From Lepraria neglecta (taxonomy: Eukaryota; Ascomycota; Lecanoromycetes; Lecanorales; Stereocaulaceae): 64,000 nt of DNA. Positions 48,620 to 57,880 of this stretch are shown here, piece after piece. Below the pieces are notes generated by a model. The model saw only the letters and a program-made list of their open reading frames with translations. It had not been told where the DNA came from and did no database searches. Position 1 is the first letter of the stretch. The number at the start of each line of letters is the position of its first letter. Made by a program: the position numbers and the translations under genes. The stretch covers positions 372,001 through 436,000 of the forward strand of contig CM065653.1 in assembly GCA_033220425.1 (NCBI GenBank), given 5' to 3'.

Positions 48620-49447
48620 ATGTCGTCGGAAACACTCCCTCTCATCCCAAAGTCACTTCCCAGAGGCGAATACGCACCATCAAAGCCGACGGACCTCCGA
48701 AGCCCGTGTCCGCTCATCAATGCGCTCGCCAATCATGGCTATCTCCCTCGAGATGGGCGGAATGTCATCGCCAGCGATTTGATGACAGGAATGAAGGAAG
48801 CCGGAATCTCCCACGCATTTCGCGCCATACTCGCCTATCCATGTTTCCTTGAGTATAAACCCCCGAAAACGGTAACCGCGCAACCGCCTCTGTCGGTCTG
48901 GAAAAAATTGTGGCTCTTATTCACCAACCCATACGCTTTATTCTTTTCCAACTTTGCCCTCCGCGAGCATAGACAGTTCGACTCCAGTGGGAACAAGTGC
49001 ATCAACCTCGACCAAATGTCCATCCACGGAGCCATCGAGCATGACATCTCTCTCTCCCGCCGTGATGTCGCCGAAGGTGACAATCACAGTCCGGATCCCC
49101 AGCTCATCGAGGAAATGCTCGGCTCTTCGTCGGACGGGGGGAAGACGCTCAGCCTGGAAGACCTCTGCGGGCTGCAGCGACGGAGGATCCACGAGCAGTT
49201 GGAGTCGAACCCAACCCTGGAATACGGTCCTCCCGAGCACAGTGTTGCCAGCGGTCAGATCTTGATGATGCTCAAGGCCTTTGGAGATGGGCAGAAGGTT
49301 CCATGTGACTATATGCGCGCATTGTACAAAGAAGAGAGACTGCCGGTCAAAGAAGGATGGAAAAAGAGATGGTGGTGGCCAGTGGGATTCATTGAGATCG
49401 CTACGGGTCTGGGGAAAGTTCAAAAACTGGTAGGCATTCGATTTTGA
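48620..49447 (+). CDS. Haem-thiolate peroxidase (chloroperoxidase / unspecific peroxygenase family)
   Basis: Single-exon protein of 275 residues from ATG 48620 (MSSETLPLIP); an upstream in-frame ATG at 48509 adds 37 residues without family features. Key motif: SPCPLINALANHGYLPRDGR, in which the Cys of P-C-P is the axial haem ligand. The acid-base/magnesium motif appears as IEHDISLSRRD (E-H-D-x-S). FREEL-like helices continue to the end (LSLEDLCGLQRRRI, VKEGWKKRWWWPVGF). There is no signal peptide, so it is probably intracellular, unlike the secreted basidiomycete peroxygenases. These enzymes transfer peroxide oxygen to C-H bonds or oxidise halide. Its divergent pairing with the PpoC-like dioxygenase suggests, but does not prove, a role in fatty-acid hydroperoxide metabolism. 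Confidence 0.88.
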   Translation: MSSETLPLIPKSLPRGEYAPSKPTDLRSPCPLINALANHGYLPRDGRNVIASDLMTGMKEAGISHAFRAILAYPCFLEYKPPKTVTAQPPLSVWKKLWLLFTNPYALFFSNFALREHRQFDSSGNKCINLDQMSIHGAIEHDISLSRRDVAEGDNHSPDPQLIEEMLGSSSDGGKTLSLEDLCGLQRRRIHEQLESNPTLEYGPPEHSVASGQILMMLKAFGDGQKVPCDYMRALYKEERLPVKEGWKKRWWWPVGFIEIATGLGKVQKLVGIRF

Positions 49448-50937
49448 TTCGAAACGATGAAACACTGGGTGCCCGCTATCGCCGATTCGTCCAGCTCCTC
49501 AACGGCTTTGATATCTAGGGGGATCATTAGCTGGGCTTATGAATTATTCGCGAAGAGACTCAATGGGTGGAAGAGGGAGTTAGGATCTAATGGCGTGGCC
49601 TTCGTGCGCTTGGTGCTGCTTAATCTGTCAATGCAGCTAGTGTACGCACCCAGAAGTTGTGGACCACCACTGGTAGCTTGCTTTCTGTAGAAACCTGTCT
49701 TTTCAAAGTTAGTCTTGTTCCTGCCCATGCCTCAATGTGGTCTTTCAAAGGAGGTTTCTTCGCTCTCCGCTCGCCGGCAACAGCATTACCGCTATCGTAG
49801 AGGTCTTATTCCCAGTCATTACAAGCATGGTTACGAAGATTGAGACTATTATTACCATCACTTCTTCAAGCAAGACAAAGGAGCATGCAGCGAAGGATGA
49901 GAGACTCTTCCAGCCTGACCAGGTAGCACCGCGCTAGCTATATAGGGCAGATACATTAGCTGCCTCACCATTGCAGGCGTTTAGTTTACGAGACGATACG
50001 AGGTGAATTCCAACTCGGGTGCGAAGAGCTGTAAAATACTTGTAAAATTGTGATTGTTTCTAGCATTGCCTATATCAGGTATTCTACTCCTGATGTACGA
50101 CAGTGTCTCGCATGATTTCCAGTGCCTTGCATTCCCCCACCGCTCTCTCAAACACGTCATATGTGAAGCATAAAAAAACTACCAAGATTCCAAGGCGTGA
50201 GCAGCCCCCTTGCTTATACTACGACAAGATGAAAGATTCGTTGATAGTGTAACAGTATCGCCTATGAGGACGAAAATTCGCTACAGTGGGACTGTGGGTT
50301 AGTGTGTCTCATGATCAGATGCGGTTTCAGCCATGCGCCATGACCATGGGCCATAGCGAGAGATCCGTGCTTCCTGAGAGCACTATTTGTATGAGCATCC
50401 CACCAGCAGTTGGCTCTTCAGTCGAGTGCATCTCTTTCAGAGCTATAGCAGTTCTTTCCCGCCCACCCGCACCCTATACATAGCCTATATATAGCCTATC
50501 TACACTCCAGGTCTATGCCGCCTAGGCATGGGAGTTTTCTAGCGCTGGGGCACCTGTTGTAGCCTTTCTAGGCCTGCTAGCCCTGGCGTTAGACCGCCCA
50601 AGCATCTATTTACATATCCACTTGTGCCAGTGTGTATAGCTTCAGGAGTGAGAACACTAATAGCCTCAGGCTTTGGCTTCCTGATCATACTCAGAGGAAT
50701 ACAAGAGATAAGACGAGTGCATCTACCATTGATTAGCCAGATCGTTAGCAGAGGCGTTGCAAGGCACGCACAGTCCTCCAACCGCAGGCCATTAACGAAG
50801 GGGTCGGTGGAAGTAGCCTTTGTCCAGGTAGCTGAAAATAAGGTGTCCAGGCAGAGGAGATTGGTCAGAGGCTTGGCCCTTGAGGGACCCTCGTAGTATG
50901 TTTTGAGATAGCACCATGGCTCCCCAAGATCCCTTGC
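49448..50937. other. Gene-free interval with an ATAGCCTAT-type short repeat
   Basis: About 1.5 kb. Near 50480-50505 there are overlapping copies of ATAGCCTAT(C/A). A minus frame at 50539-50781 has no recognisable family. Probably degraded repeat DNA; a low-copy transposon remnant is possible. Confidence 0.45.
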
Positions 50938-51450
50938 CTACCTAGTTTTATACACACAAGGCTTGAGCACTCTATTCTCATCCATCTCGGCCCCCACCTC
51001 TTCCACAAGGAATTTCCTCTTCTCCACTTGCTTTCCCCTAAAACCCTCACCAAACCTTGCTTTTCCTCCTTTCTCGTTCTCCGTCGCCATTATCGCTCTC
51101 ATCGTTTTGTGAAATCGCATCCTTACAAACATTTTGTTCGCCATGTCCGGCTCACCCTTGAGATGAAGCCCTCGCTTTCGAAATACTTCCACAAACTCGG
51201 AGACGTCTGTCTTGTCCTTCGCAGCTTTAGTATCATCGAGATCATCCAACGCGGCAGTCTCCTCGTCTTCGTCACCTTCATCATCTGCCCTGCTTTTCTT
51301 AAGTTTCTTCTTCCCAATCCCATCACCCTTCCTCTTCGTTTGTCCGGGCCTGACAAAGCGACTTTTGATTTCCGCAACCCAGACCTCTCCACCTACTCTC
51401 ACAACTCTAGCACATTCACCAACCACTTCCACCCAGTTCGTGCCCATCAA
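50938..51450 (-). pseudogene. C-terminal fragment of RRP8 (25S rRNA adenine methyltransferase)
   Basis: The reading frame gives MGTNWVEVVGECARVVRVGG, then EVWVAEIKSRFVR, a Lys/Asp-rich linker, EFVEVFRKRGLHLKGEPDM and NKMFVRMRF. These are the last strands and helices of the Rrp8 Rossmann-type methyltransferase (usual segment LMGTNW... GELWVAEIKSRF...KMFVRM). The SAM-binding front half is absent; upstream the frame closes at a TGA about 20 nt before MGTNW. I therefore read it as a 5'-truncated copy; a full RRP8 should exist elsewhere, since the gene is widely conserved. The overlapping frame at 51416-51760 is unrelated. Confidence 0.7.
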
Positions 51451-51760
51451 ATGACTCGTCCTGAATTGCCAATCTCATAACCGATCGAATTATGTCGACC
51501 GGGATCGGCTCGTCGAAAAATACATGATCCAGTCTTTCTAATTCGACCCATAACTTTGCCAGGGGACTCTCGGTGACTTCACGAAAGTCTGGTCGACCTG
51601 CTGTAGAGAGAGCGTTGAGATACTCCTTCATTCGTTTCATAACTCCAAGATCGGAAGGATTGGTATCAAGCTCCGGAAAAGTTTTGTACGGGAGACTGGC
51701 GACAACGTGAAGTGGACCAGATAGAATGAAGTCGAGATCGATCAAGGTTGAGGACGCCAT
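51416..51760 (-). CDS. Hypothetical small protein, unrecognised
   Basis: 114-codon frame starting MASSTLIDLDFILSG and containing SDLGVMKRMKEYLNAL and LAKLWVELERLDHVFFDEP. Amphipathic, balanced composition and a clean ATG make coding plausible. It overlaps the start of the RRP8 fragment in another frame by 35 nt, so at least one of the two is not functional as it stands. No family recognised. Confidence 0.3.
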   Translation of the reverse strand: MASSTLIDLDFILSGPLHVVASLPYKTFPELDTNPSDLGVMKRMKEYLNALSTAGRPDFREVTESPLAKLWVELERLDHVFFDEPIPVDIIRSVMRLAIQDESFDGHELGGSGW

Positions 51761-53817
51761 CCTACATGTTCATACTCGAGGAGTCACTGCGGTAACTGAT
51801 CGCAAGAATTCCACTTTTTTTCGGCCTACGTGCCTACGTGCTATTGTTCCTATCCTATTCTGCTGAGTTGACTATCCTGACTTGCGACACCATTCGAAAA
51901 CGCATACCCAATTGTACGTTCCCACAATGTATTTATCTTCGCCAACTCCCCCAAACGGCCTTGGTATCGAAAAGCTGCCAGGTCAAGAGCAACACAAAAC
52001 AGAATAGAAATATGCAAGAGTATTCCTTAGACCGTGTCAGGAACGGGATATAAGGTACGCTGGAGAAGCACATGGCTGCCCAAAAGTGAACTAGGAAACG
52101 TACGGAAGTCGCTGCTGGAGTTTGAGGCAAAACGTCAGGTGCAGCGGGGAGGCAAACGGGGAAGACCGGCACGTGTAGATAAGGGTCGGTGAGCGTTGGT
52201 TAGTTTTGTTGTTCGCAGAAGTACTTATGTTCATGATACTATCTGAGGCGTCAAAATGCAGACGTTGGAAAAGTGACAGTTCATGAACATGCTCGCCTGA
52301 CGTACAGTACTCGTCCTCTTTATGAGTGCCAATAATCGTATTACTCTTTCTACTATAGGAGCCGTTCGTTGTTCCGTTTATGTTCTAAGCGTTACTGCTT
52401 CCTTCCCCCAACGACCCTCGGAGAATCCAATAGGTAACCCTCCTCTTGCTGCAGACCTTGATAGGATACGTCGTTTGTGTAGCCTGCTACTATCTTTGTT
52501 CTTGCTAGATGGCTTTGTATATTATGCTAAACGTCCATCTAAGCTGCCTCTGTATGATCTGGAAGAGCGTTTTCGAAAGCGTACGATGCAAGCCATCTCC
52601 TAACGGTATAAACATTAGTATGGCTCGAATAGAAATCATATAAAAGACTGTTCAGTCCTGTGAGAGAACTTATTAGACAGTCGAGCTGATGGCGTCGTTT
52701 TGTCCCCTATACCTCTCAAAGACACAGGATATAAAGGCTGAAGGCTGAAACGAGACGACTCCTCTCTAAATAATGTGAGAGCGCTGGGTATCAGGGTACC
52801 TAGGAGCTATTAGTGACTGGGCTCTTCATCAAGTCAGCACTGCCCAGCGATGCCTGGATCGGGGATGGGCCTCCTGTAAGTATGAAGCTTTAAATGTACC
52901 GTCTTGCCGAGCACTGCGCCAGTTACAGCGACAGGTCTCAAGCTTACAAATGTGATAGTCTGCGGTAATAACGCTGGACTATATGCAACTGGTAGACCAG
53001 CAGCGACCAGCAATAGATGTATGAAGATTCGCACTACGATGGCGCCACCAAAAGTCCTACGAGGCGTCCAGCAAGGCGGGAATTCACGAGGACCCAGCTG
53101 GCTTAGCTCAGAAATCCAAGCCGCAGCAGCTGACAAGACATGACCGATGGGTATATTAGAAGGGCGTAGCGAAAACTCAGCCTCTGTGGGACGTGGATCA
53201 AATACAAGGCTCTAATGGCAGAGAGACACGCTAGTGTGTGCTGCAGGATATAAGACAGATAAACAAGGGTTGAGCCTCCTCGGTTTGGCGGTCGAGTAGG
53301 GATAGCCGGAGGTCGACATTTTGGACAAGAGAGGAGTAATGGCTTAACTTCTGAAGAGTAAGGCGAGAGGTACTGACGCAGGAAATAATTGCTAAGAAGC
53401 TCTACTAAACGGTGACTCACACTGAGGTCTCCCAAACGGCTAGCTGCGGAGTCGATGTGGCGCTAAATCAACGCCATGCGTCTTGCCAAGATTTTTCGCG
53501 CTATTGACCACTCTCCTGCAACCATGTTAATCGAATCGACTGGCAGACGAAAAAGGCTACTGGATGAGTACAGATCAGAGACGGAGGGGAAAGGCTAAAA
53601 TATCTGGCCGAAGAAGAAGCGGCTCGATCAAAGTCGTTAATACAAGCAGCTGAAGTGGACAAGAAAATAATACAACAAGAAGTACTAAATCTGACTGGTA
53701 TGGTGGAATACTTCAGAAATACAACCGCAAAGTCAGTGAATGAGGTCCTAAACAGACTCAAGTTTGACCTGAGTCATTATACCGGTGGGCAACAGGCTGG
53801 TTGGAAGACCCCACTAA
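51761..53817. other. Gene-poor, probably repeat-derived DNA
   Basis: Many short frames on both strands, none recognised (such as 52834-53136 minus, 53103-53435 minus, 53655-53966 plus). The plus frame 53655-53966 runs into the left inverted-repeat arm described next. Looks like decayed mobile or rearranged DNA. Confidence 0.4.
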
Positions 53818-53944
53818 GGAGGACGAAGAAGGACGTCTTATGTCATCTGTCTTCCTCTGAATTTGCTGAAATTGGCCCTGCGTTCCCCGTTCCAGCGTTC
53901 CAGGTTAATCATATAGAAAAGGCTGGCACCTTTTTCCCTGGAAC
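53818..53944 (+). repeat. Left arm of an imperfect inverted repeat
   Basis: Aligned by eye with the reverse complement of 56393-56527. Shared blocks from outside in: GGAGGnCGAAGAAGGA, CTTA, CTGT, TTTGCT, GAAATTG, CTGCGTTC, CGTTCCAG, GTTCCAGG, AATCATA, GGCTGGCACC and CCTGGAAC. Roughly three quarters of positions agree with a few small gaps. Outside the arms the similarity stops. Confidence 0.75.
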
Positions 53945-54145
53945 GCCTGGGTCCGTCAATGACTGACCCCATGTGGATGCTCGTGCATCCCTTGTCTTCT
54001 ACCACTCTCGTGTTAACCTCTTCTGTGTCTGAATCTGAGTCTTGAGTTCAATGTCTTCCTTTTGTGTCTACTTTGGTGTTCTACTGCCGTGTGTGGGCGT
54101 TGGGGCAGCGCCACCCCACCTGACGGCGGGCCCCCCTTGCTCACG

Positions 54146-54180
54146 CAAATATGACTCTACTTCAAAAACAGTCATATTTG
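54146..54180. repeat. 11-bp perfect inverted repeat (hairpin)
   Basis: CAAATATGACT at 54146-54156 and AGTCATATTTG at 54170-54180 with a 13-nt loop. It lies inside the inverted-repeat unit, 650 bp from the origin-like hairpin. Function unknown; could be a terminator-like or fold-back structure. Confidence 0.7.
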
Positions 54181-54810
54181 TGCAGATACAATTCATTCTT
54201 CTAGGCTACATCATGTCCATTTACAATGTCAGTCCTCATCATCGTCAATGCCAACCCATCCTCTTCCTCCTCTTCTTCTTCTGTGCTCCGCCCTCTGCCA
54301 AACCTTTCCGCCGCACTGTCATCTTCCATCTCGATATTACTCCTTTTCTTTCTGCCTATTTCTCTGTTATACTACTAGGTCCAAACCCCTGCGTTGTCAC
54401 CACTAGGCCCCTTGCTCACACAAGGGTAAACTTCATTTCATTCCATCAATCTGTCACAGCAAGTCTGACGAGAATATATAAATTATCGCTCAACATCGTT
54501 CAGTTGATATGATATCCTTCAACATGACTATCTTTTGGTTGTGAAAATGAGACTTTACTTTACTAATCGCGTCCTCGTCACAGAACAGCTCCTCGTACCC
54601 TCCATACATCGCCATCGCCGTACCGGCAACAGTACACTCTAAGCATAAGCTGCACGCACGACGCACCGCAAACACGCGAAGGTCTCAATAGTCGAGCCAG
54701 CGGGGACAGAACAGTTGATGCTCTGCCCATTCGGCAGCCTCACCACCAGTCGCACTTCTCCCTCATCGCTGGCAGACGACCTCCCGATGTCGTCAACCTT
54801 CCCACTGGCG

Positions 54811-54831
54811 GCAAGTTAATATTATTCTTGC
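54811..54831 (+). other. Origin-like hairpin with nonamer TAATATTAT
   Basis: A 5-bp stem, GCAAG (54811-54815) and CTTGC (54827-54831), encloses an 11-nt loop that contains TAATATTAT at 54817-54825. This nonamer in a stem-loop is the form of the rolling-circle origin of genomoviruses (geminiviruses use TAATATTAC). It lies 23 bp beyond the end of the Rep-like frame. The sequence match is seen directly; an origin role in the ancestor is inferred, and the present copy is treated as a fossil. Confidence 0.6.
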
Positions 54832-54853
54832 TATAATCGGTGCCAAGACATCC

Positions 54854-55420
54854 TCACCGTCGCGCCCTCTTCGTCGTCGACGTCGCTCCTTCCAGAGACA
54901 ACCTTTCTCCAAACGTGTCTCCATCCTTGGCGCAATTGGCCATAGCGGTCTCCAGAAAGTCGCACACACGTCGTCGGGTTTTGGGTTTCTCAAACCGAAT
55001 TGCTCTCGTATCTCCTTCAATGGAGAACTTCTTAGCCGCATCCGGGTAGTTAACTTTGTTTTCAAATGAACACACCACGTGGTAGTGCGGGGTCCCATCC
55101 TGGTGGAGTTCCCGACCACCAAAGAGACGTACTTTGGATGGGAGAAGGTCTTTCAGTTTCTGGTGAAATTCATCTTTCGACTCAATCGTGGACTTGGACC
55201 AAGTCAGATATATGTGCTTGCCGTTGAAACGATATCTACCATCGCTGTCAGTTTCCTTGACGTCTTCGTCAAGGCGTTCCTCTTCCTCCTCAACCTCGTC
55301 GTCAGTGATACTGTCACCCAATGCTGGGATGTCTTTGAAACCGTCCATGGTACCGAAGATGATTGCAAGGCAACCGAGAAGAGAGCCTCTCTTCATATAG
55401 TTCGTTACAGGCTGACCCAC
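54854..55420 (-). pseudogene. CRESS-DNA-virus-type Rep fossil (endonuclease part)
   Basis: Integrated relic of a replication initiator of the geminivirus/genomovirus kind. Recognisable parts of the HUH endonuclease domain are RFNGKHIYLTWSK (first Rep motif region), FGGRELHQDGTPHYHVV (the His-x-His metal site) and the KDGD segment (CAKDGDTFGE). An acidic stretch (DDEVEEEEERLDED) precedes the domain. Only the endonuclease part is seen; the element looks broken. Nearby parts are the TAATATTAT hairpin and iteron-like repeats. Family: Rep of circular single-stranded DNA viruses, nearest by layout to genomoviruses of fungi. Age cannot be set from one copy; the open stretch suggests it is not extremely old, or that it was kept for a time. 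Confidence 0.65.
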
Positions 55421-55440
55421 CCTCTACGGGTTGACCCACC
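55413..55440 (+). repeat. Iteron-like direct repeat TGACCCACC, two copies
   Basis: TGACCCACC at 55413-55421 and 55432-55440, 19 bp apart start to start, lying at the upstream end of the Rep-like frame. An inverted copy (GGTGGGTCA) occurs at 55811-55819, and shorter TGACCC cores lie at 53964 and 56593. Rep proteins of circular ssDNA viruses bind short direct repeats near their genes; that role here is inference. Confidence 0.5.
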
Positions 55441-55523
55441 TTCCTTAGTGCCTTGGCGGGGTGGGGAGCCAGTAAGTCGCCTGGGTCCGTCAGTGCCTTT
55501 GGGAAAGAGCAGAGTTCGAACGA

Positions 55524-56000
55524 ATGATACATTCTGCCGGTCTGGAAGGCTATTGGAAGTGTCCTTTTTGTGACTTTGGAGTAGTTTGCGAGGAAACGGA
55601 GGGGGAGACGACCTTTTGGTGTCGGAATCCAGACTGTCAGCGGACGTCGTGTCGTCGATGCCAGCGAGAGATGCATTGGGACTCTCCGTGTTCGGTGGAG
55701 GAAGGAACAACGGCAGAGGTGCAGCTACCTCGAGGAGTGGTGCTTTGCCCATGTTGTTCGAGGTTGGTGGGAAGGTCGACAGGGTGCAACATTGTGAAGT
55801 GCACATGTGAGGTGGGTCAGACGCTGTGCATGCTGTGTGGTAAGAATATTGCACGTGAGGACCGCCGGCATTTCCGCTGGACTGATGAAGATCAAGTCAG
55901 GCGAGGGGTCCAAGGATGTCATATGTATGACACAGACAATGGGCATAACTACGACGACGAATCGGGTGAGGATGAAGAGTCGGAGGGTGATGAAGAATGA
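55524..56000 (+). pseudogene. Partial RBR (RING-IBR-RING) ubiquitin ligase, RNF216-like
   Basis: Encodes the IBR and second RING of an RBR E3. The IBR reads SAGLEGYWKCPFCDFG, ... FWCRNPDCQRTSCRRC and HWDSPC. The RING2 reads VVLCPCCSRLVGRSTGCN, IVKCTCEVGQTLCMLCGK, in which the catalytic-type Cys lies in the TGCNIVKCTC area. A strongly acidic tail (DDESGEDEESEGDEE) ends it. The upstream frame continues back through LWERAEFERM to a TAA near 55472, where GTAAGT/CGTCAG signals leave room for an unseen upstream exon, but no first RING is visible in this window. The typical RNF216 family motif order (A-G-L-x-CPFC) supports the call. Divergent from the Rep fossil and inside the same inverted-repeat unit. 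Confidence 0.6.
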
Positions 56001-56392
56001 GGAACTGAGGACGAGGCTGGATCAATGAATGATCGTTGCGCCATGGGAAGGGGAGAATTAGAATGATAGTCGAATGCAATTAATTGCCATTATGAATACT
56101 GGACTTGACGAATGTAGAATGATCTTACGGAAGGGAGAGTATAGTTATCTGTGCGTGAGCAAGGGGACCCACGGAGTGGGGGCGTAGGCCATTAAGGTAG
56201 TCACAGAGGGAGCACTCTAAGATGATTCACGAAGGGAGAGGACGAAGAGAGACACGAAGATAGGATCACAGTGCTAGGATCACAGTGGTAGAGCACGAAG
56301 GTAGTCACAAGGTGCAATCACGGTTCGAGATGCACTGAGGGAGGCAGGGCTGCGGCAGCAGCCAAAGGGTGAGGCGACAGCTGAACCCGTGG
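56001..56392. other. Spacer with degenerate short repeats
   Basis: Contains repeated phrases such as AGGATCACAGTG (twice near 56265-56290) and GGTAGTCACA (near 56196 and 56299). No frame recognised. Confidence 0.5.
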
Positions 56393-56527
56393 GTTCCAGG
56401 ATAAAAGGGTGCCAGCCCTTTTACTATGATTCCCCTGGAACACTGGAACGTGGAACGCAGAACGCAGAGACAATTTCCTAGCAAAAGAAGAACAGTTGGC
56501 TGATTAAGCCATCCTTCTTCGCCCTCC
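56393..56527 (-). repeat. Right arm of the imperfect inverted repeat
   Basis: Reverse-complement partner of 53818-53944. Together the arms bracket 2.45 kb holding the Rep fossil, the origin-like hairpin and the RBR fragment. The arms could be terminal inverted repeats of a mobile element or two copies of another repeat in opposite orientation. Confidence 0.75.
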
Positions 56528-56895
56528 TATTCGCCTGATGGAACTTGAAGAACATTCACGTTCCAGTGAAGTGTGGAACGCAGTTTACAGACTGACCCAT
56601 GTTGCTAAACATGCCAAGGCGACATGCTGGACCCTGAGCGCAATTGAACCAATGGGAAATGAAGTGAAAAAGGTGGGTTCAGCCGTAACGATTAGCGGCA
56701 ATATTGGATGCACGCGTCCTCTGCAAAGGGAATGCTTTCTCGTCTTGTCATTCGTTACGTACAAGAAGCGATAGCGAGCAACGGTAACATTGGTGGACGT
56801 GTCTTATCGTATGTTGCAACATACATCCTAGTCCTAGTGCTTCCACTACCGCATCGACAATAGGCGCTTCTGTTGATCCAGCAGAGCTGTCAAGG

Positions 56896-57110
56896 TGCCG
56901 CATAAAAGTCCCCTGCGGCATAAAATCCCTTGCGGCATAAAAGCCCCTACGGCATTGTTGGCATAAAAGTTCCTGCGGCATAAAATCCCCTGCGGCATAA
57001 AATCCCCTGCGGCATAAAATCCCCTGCGGCATAAAATCCCCTGCGGCATAAAATCCCCTACGGCATAAATCCCCTGCGGCATAAAAGTTCCTGCGGCATA
57101 AAATCTGCGG
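56896..57110. repeat. 17-bp minisatellite, about 12 units
   Basis: Tandem array of AAATCCCCTGCGGCATA with minor variants (CCCTT, CCCTA, GTTCC and an interrupted unit with GCATTGTTG). Because 17 is not a multiple of three, three units (51 bp) make one 17-residue protein period when read on the minus strand: FYAAGDFMPQGILCRRG. The array lies at the 3' side of the APH-kinase remnant and its frame continues into it. Not a CRISPR array: there are no spacers. Confidence 0.9.
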
Positions 57111-57880
57111 TTGGTCCTAGGAGGTCCAGAATCCCAGTAGAGATAGATTCCAAGGAATGATCTCCTAGGATCGACCATTATGTTGCAGGAGCTAAACTCG
57201 GCATGTAATAGAACAAATGGAAGATGGGAGAAAATTGATGGCATAGAATCGAGGGATTTCTGTATGATTGGATGGAATCTCGATGGAAGGTGGTCGAGCA
57301 AAAGCCGGAGACCTCTGATGTACTTTTGACGTAGTTTCTTGACAGAACTTCGGTCAATGCTTTATGGTGCTTTCCATGATACGGCAAAGAACCTGACACA
57401 GCATTATCAGCATCTTCCAGGCGTCAAATGGTGCGGACAACTTACCGTGCAAGGTCCACCATGAGACCTGCTCGCAAGGCAAAGTTTTCCTTGGAATCTT
57501 TGGGATAGGTATCCGCAAGGCGAAAATCAATGTAGCCGATACCTGGAATCCTGTCTAGGGAATACACGGAGGCTGTCTCTTGGCTTGTATCTCCAAGCTG
57601 TCCATGATAGGTAGTGGTAGGAGCCAGATTGCCATGAATCTTTCTCGCGAGGGCCGCTGTCTTAAGTCTCGGTGACTGTGACGGTAGACGGAACTGTACG
57701 ATGAACTCAGAGTGAATTCTACCGTAGACGGTGTAGCTGCAATCTCCCTGACTCGGAGCGGGTGATATGCTGCCTCCCACCAAGGACGCAGCTCTCGTCG
57801 CAAGCTTCTCGCGTGGCAGACGTCTTTGTGAAGAACTTGGCGATTTTATCCTCAAGGGAGTACTCAACAAAAGCAGGCAT
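57111..57880 (-). pseudogene. APH-type phosphotransferase gene remnant
   Basis: Remnant of the expanded fungal 'phosphotransferase enzyme family' (aminoglycoside-phosphotransferase/choline-kinase fold). It starts MPAFVEYSLEDKIAKFF at 57880. The frame changes after ATREAC; it resumes with LVGGSISPAPSQGDCSYTVYG, EFIVQFRLPS, LAPTTTYHGQLGD and VDLAR. An intron at about 57445-57395 (GTAAGT...GTCAG) leads to FFAVSWKAPHK. A second frame change occurs near YVKSTSE before LRLLLDHLPSRFHPIIQ and the catalytic-loop region FVLLHAEFSSCNIMVDP, where family members have H-x-D. The gene then runs into the minisatellite instead of its normal C-terminus. Two frame changes, the altered loop and the repeat invasion all mark it as dead. 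Confidence 0.75.

Noticed and set aside
54042-54512. 156-codon hydrophobic plus frame next to the Rep fossil, considered as a capsid gene
   Set aside because: Composition is Cys/Leu/Ser-rich without capsid-like basic N-terminus or any recognisable motif; overlaps the hairpin region.
56896-57110. Possible CRISPR array
   Set aside because: Direct tandem units without spacers, in a eukaryotic context: a minisatellite.
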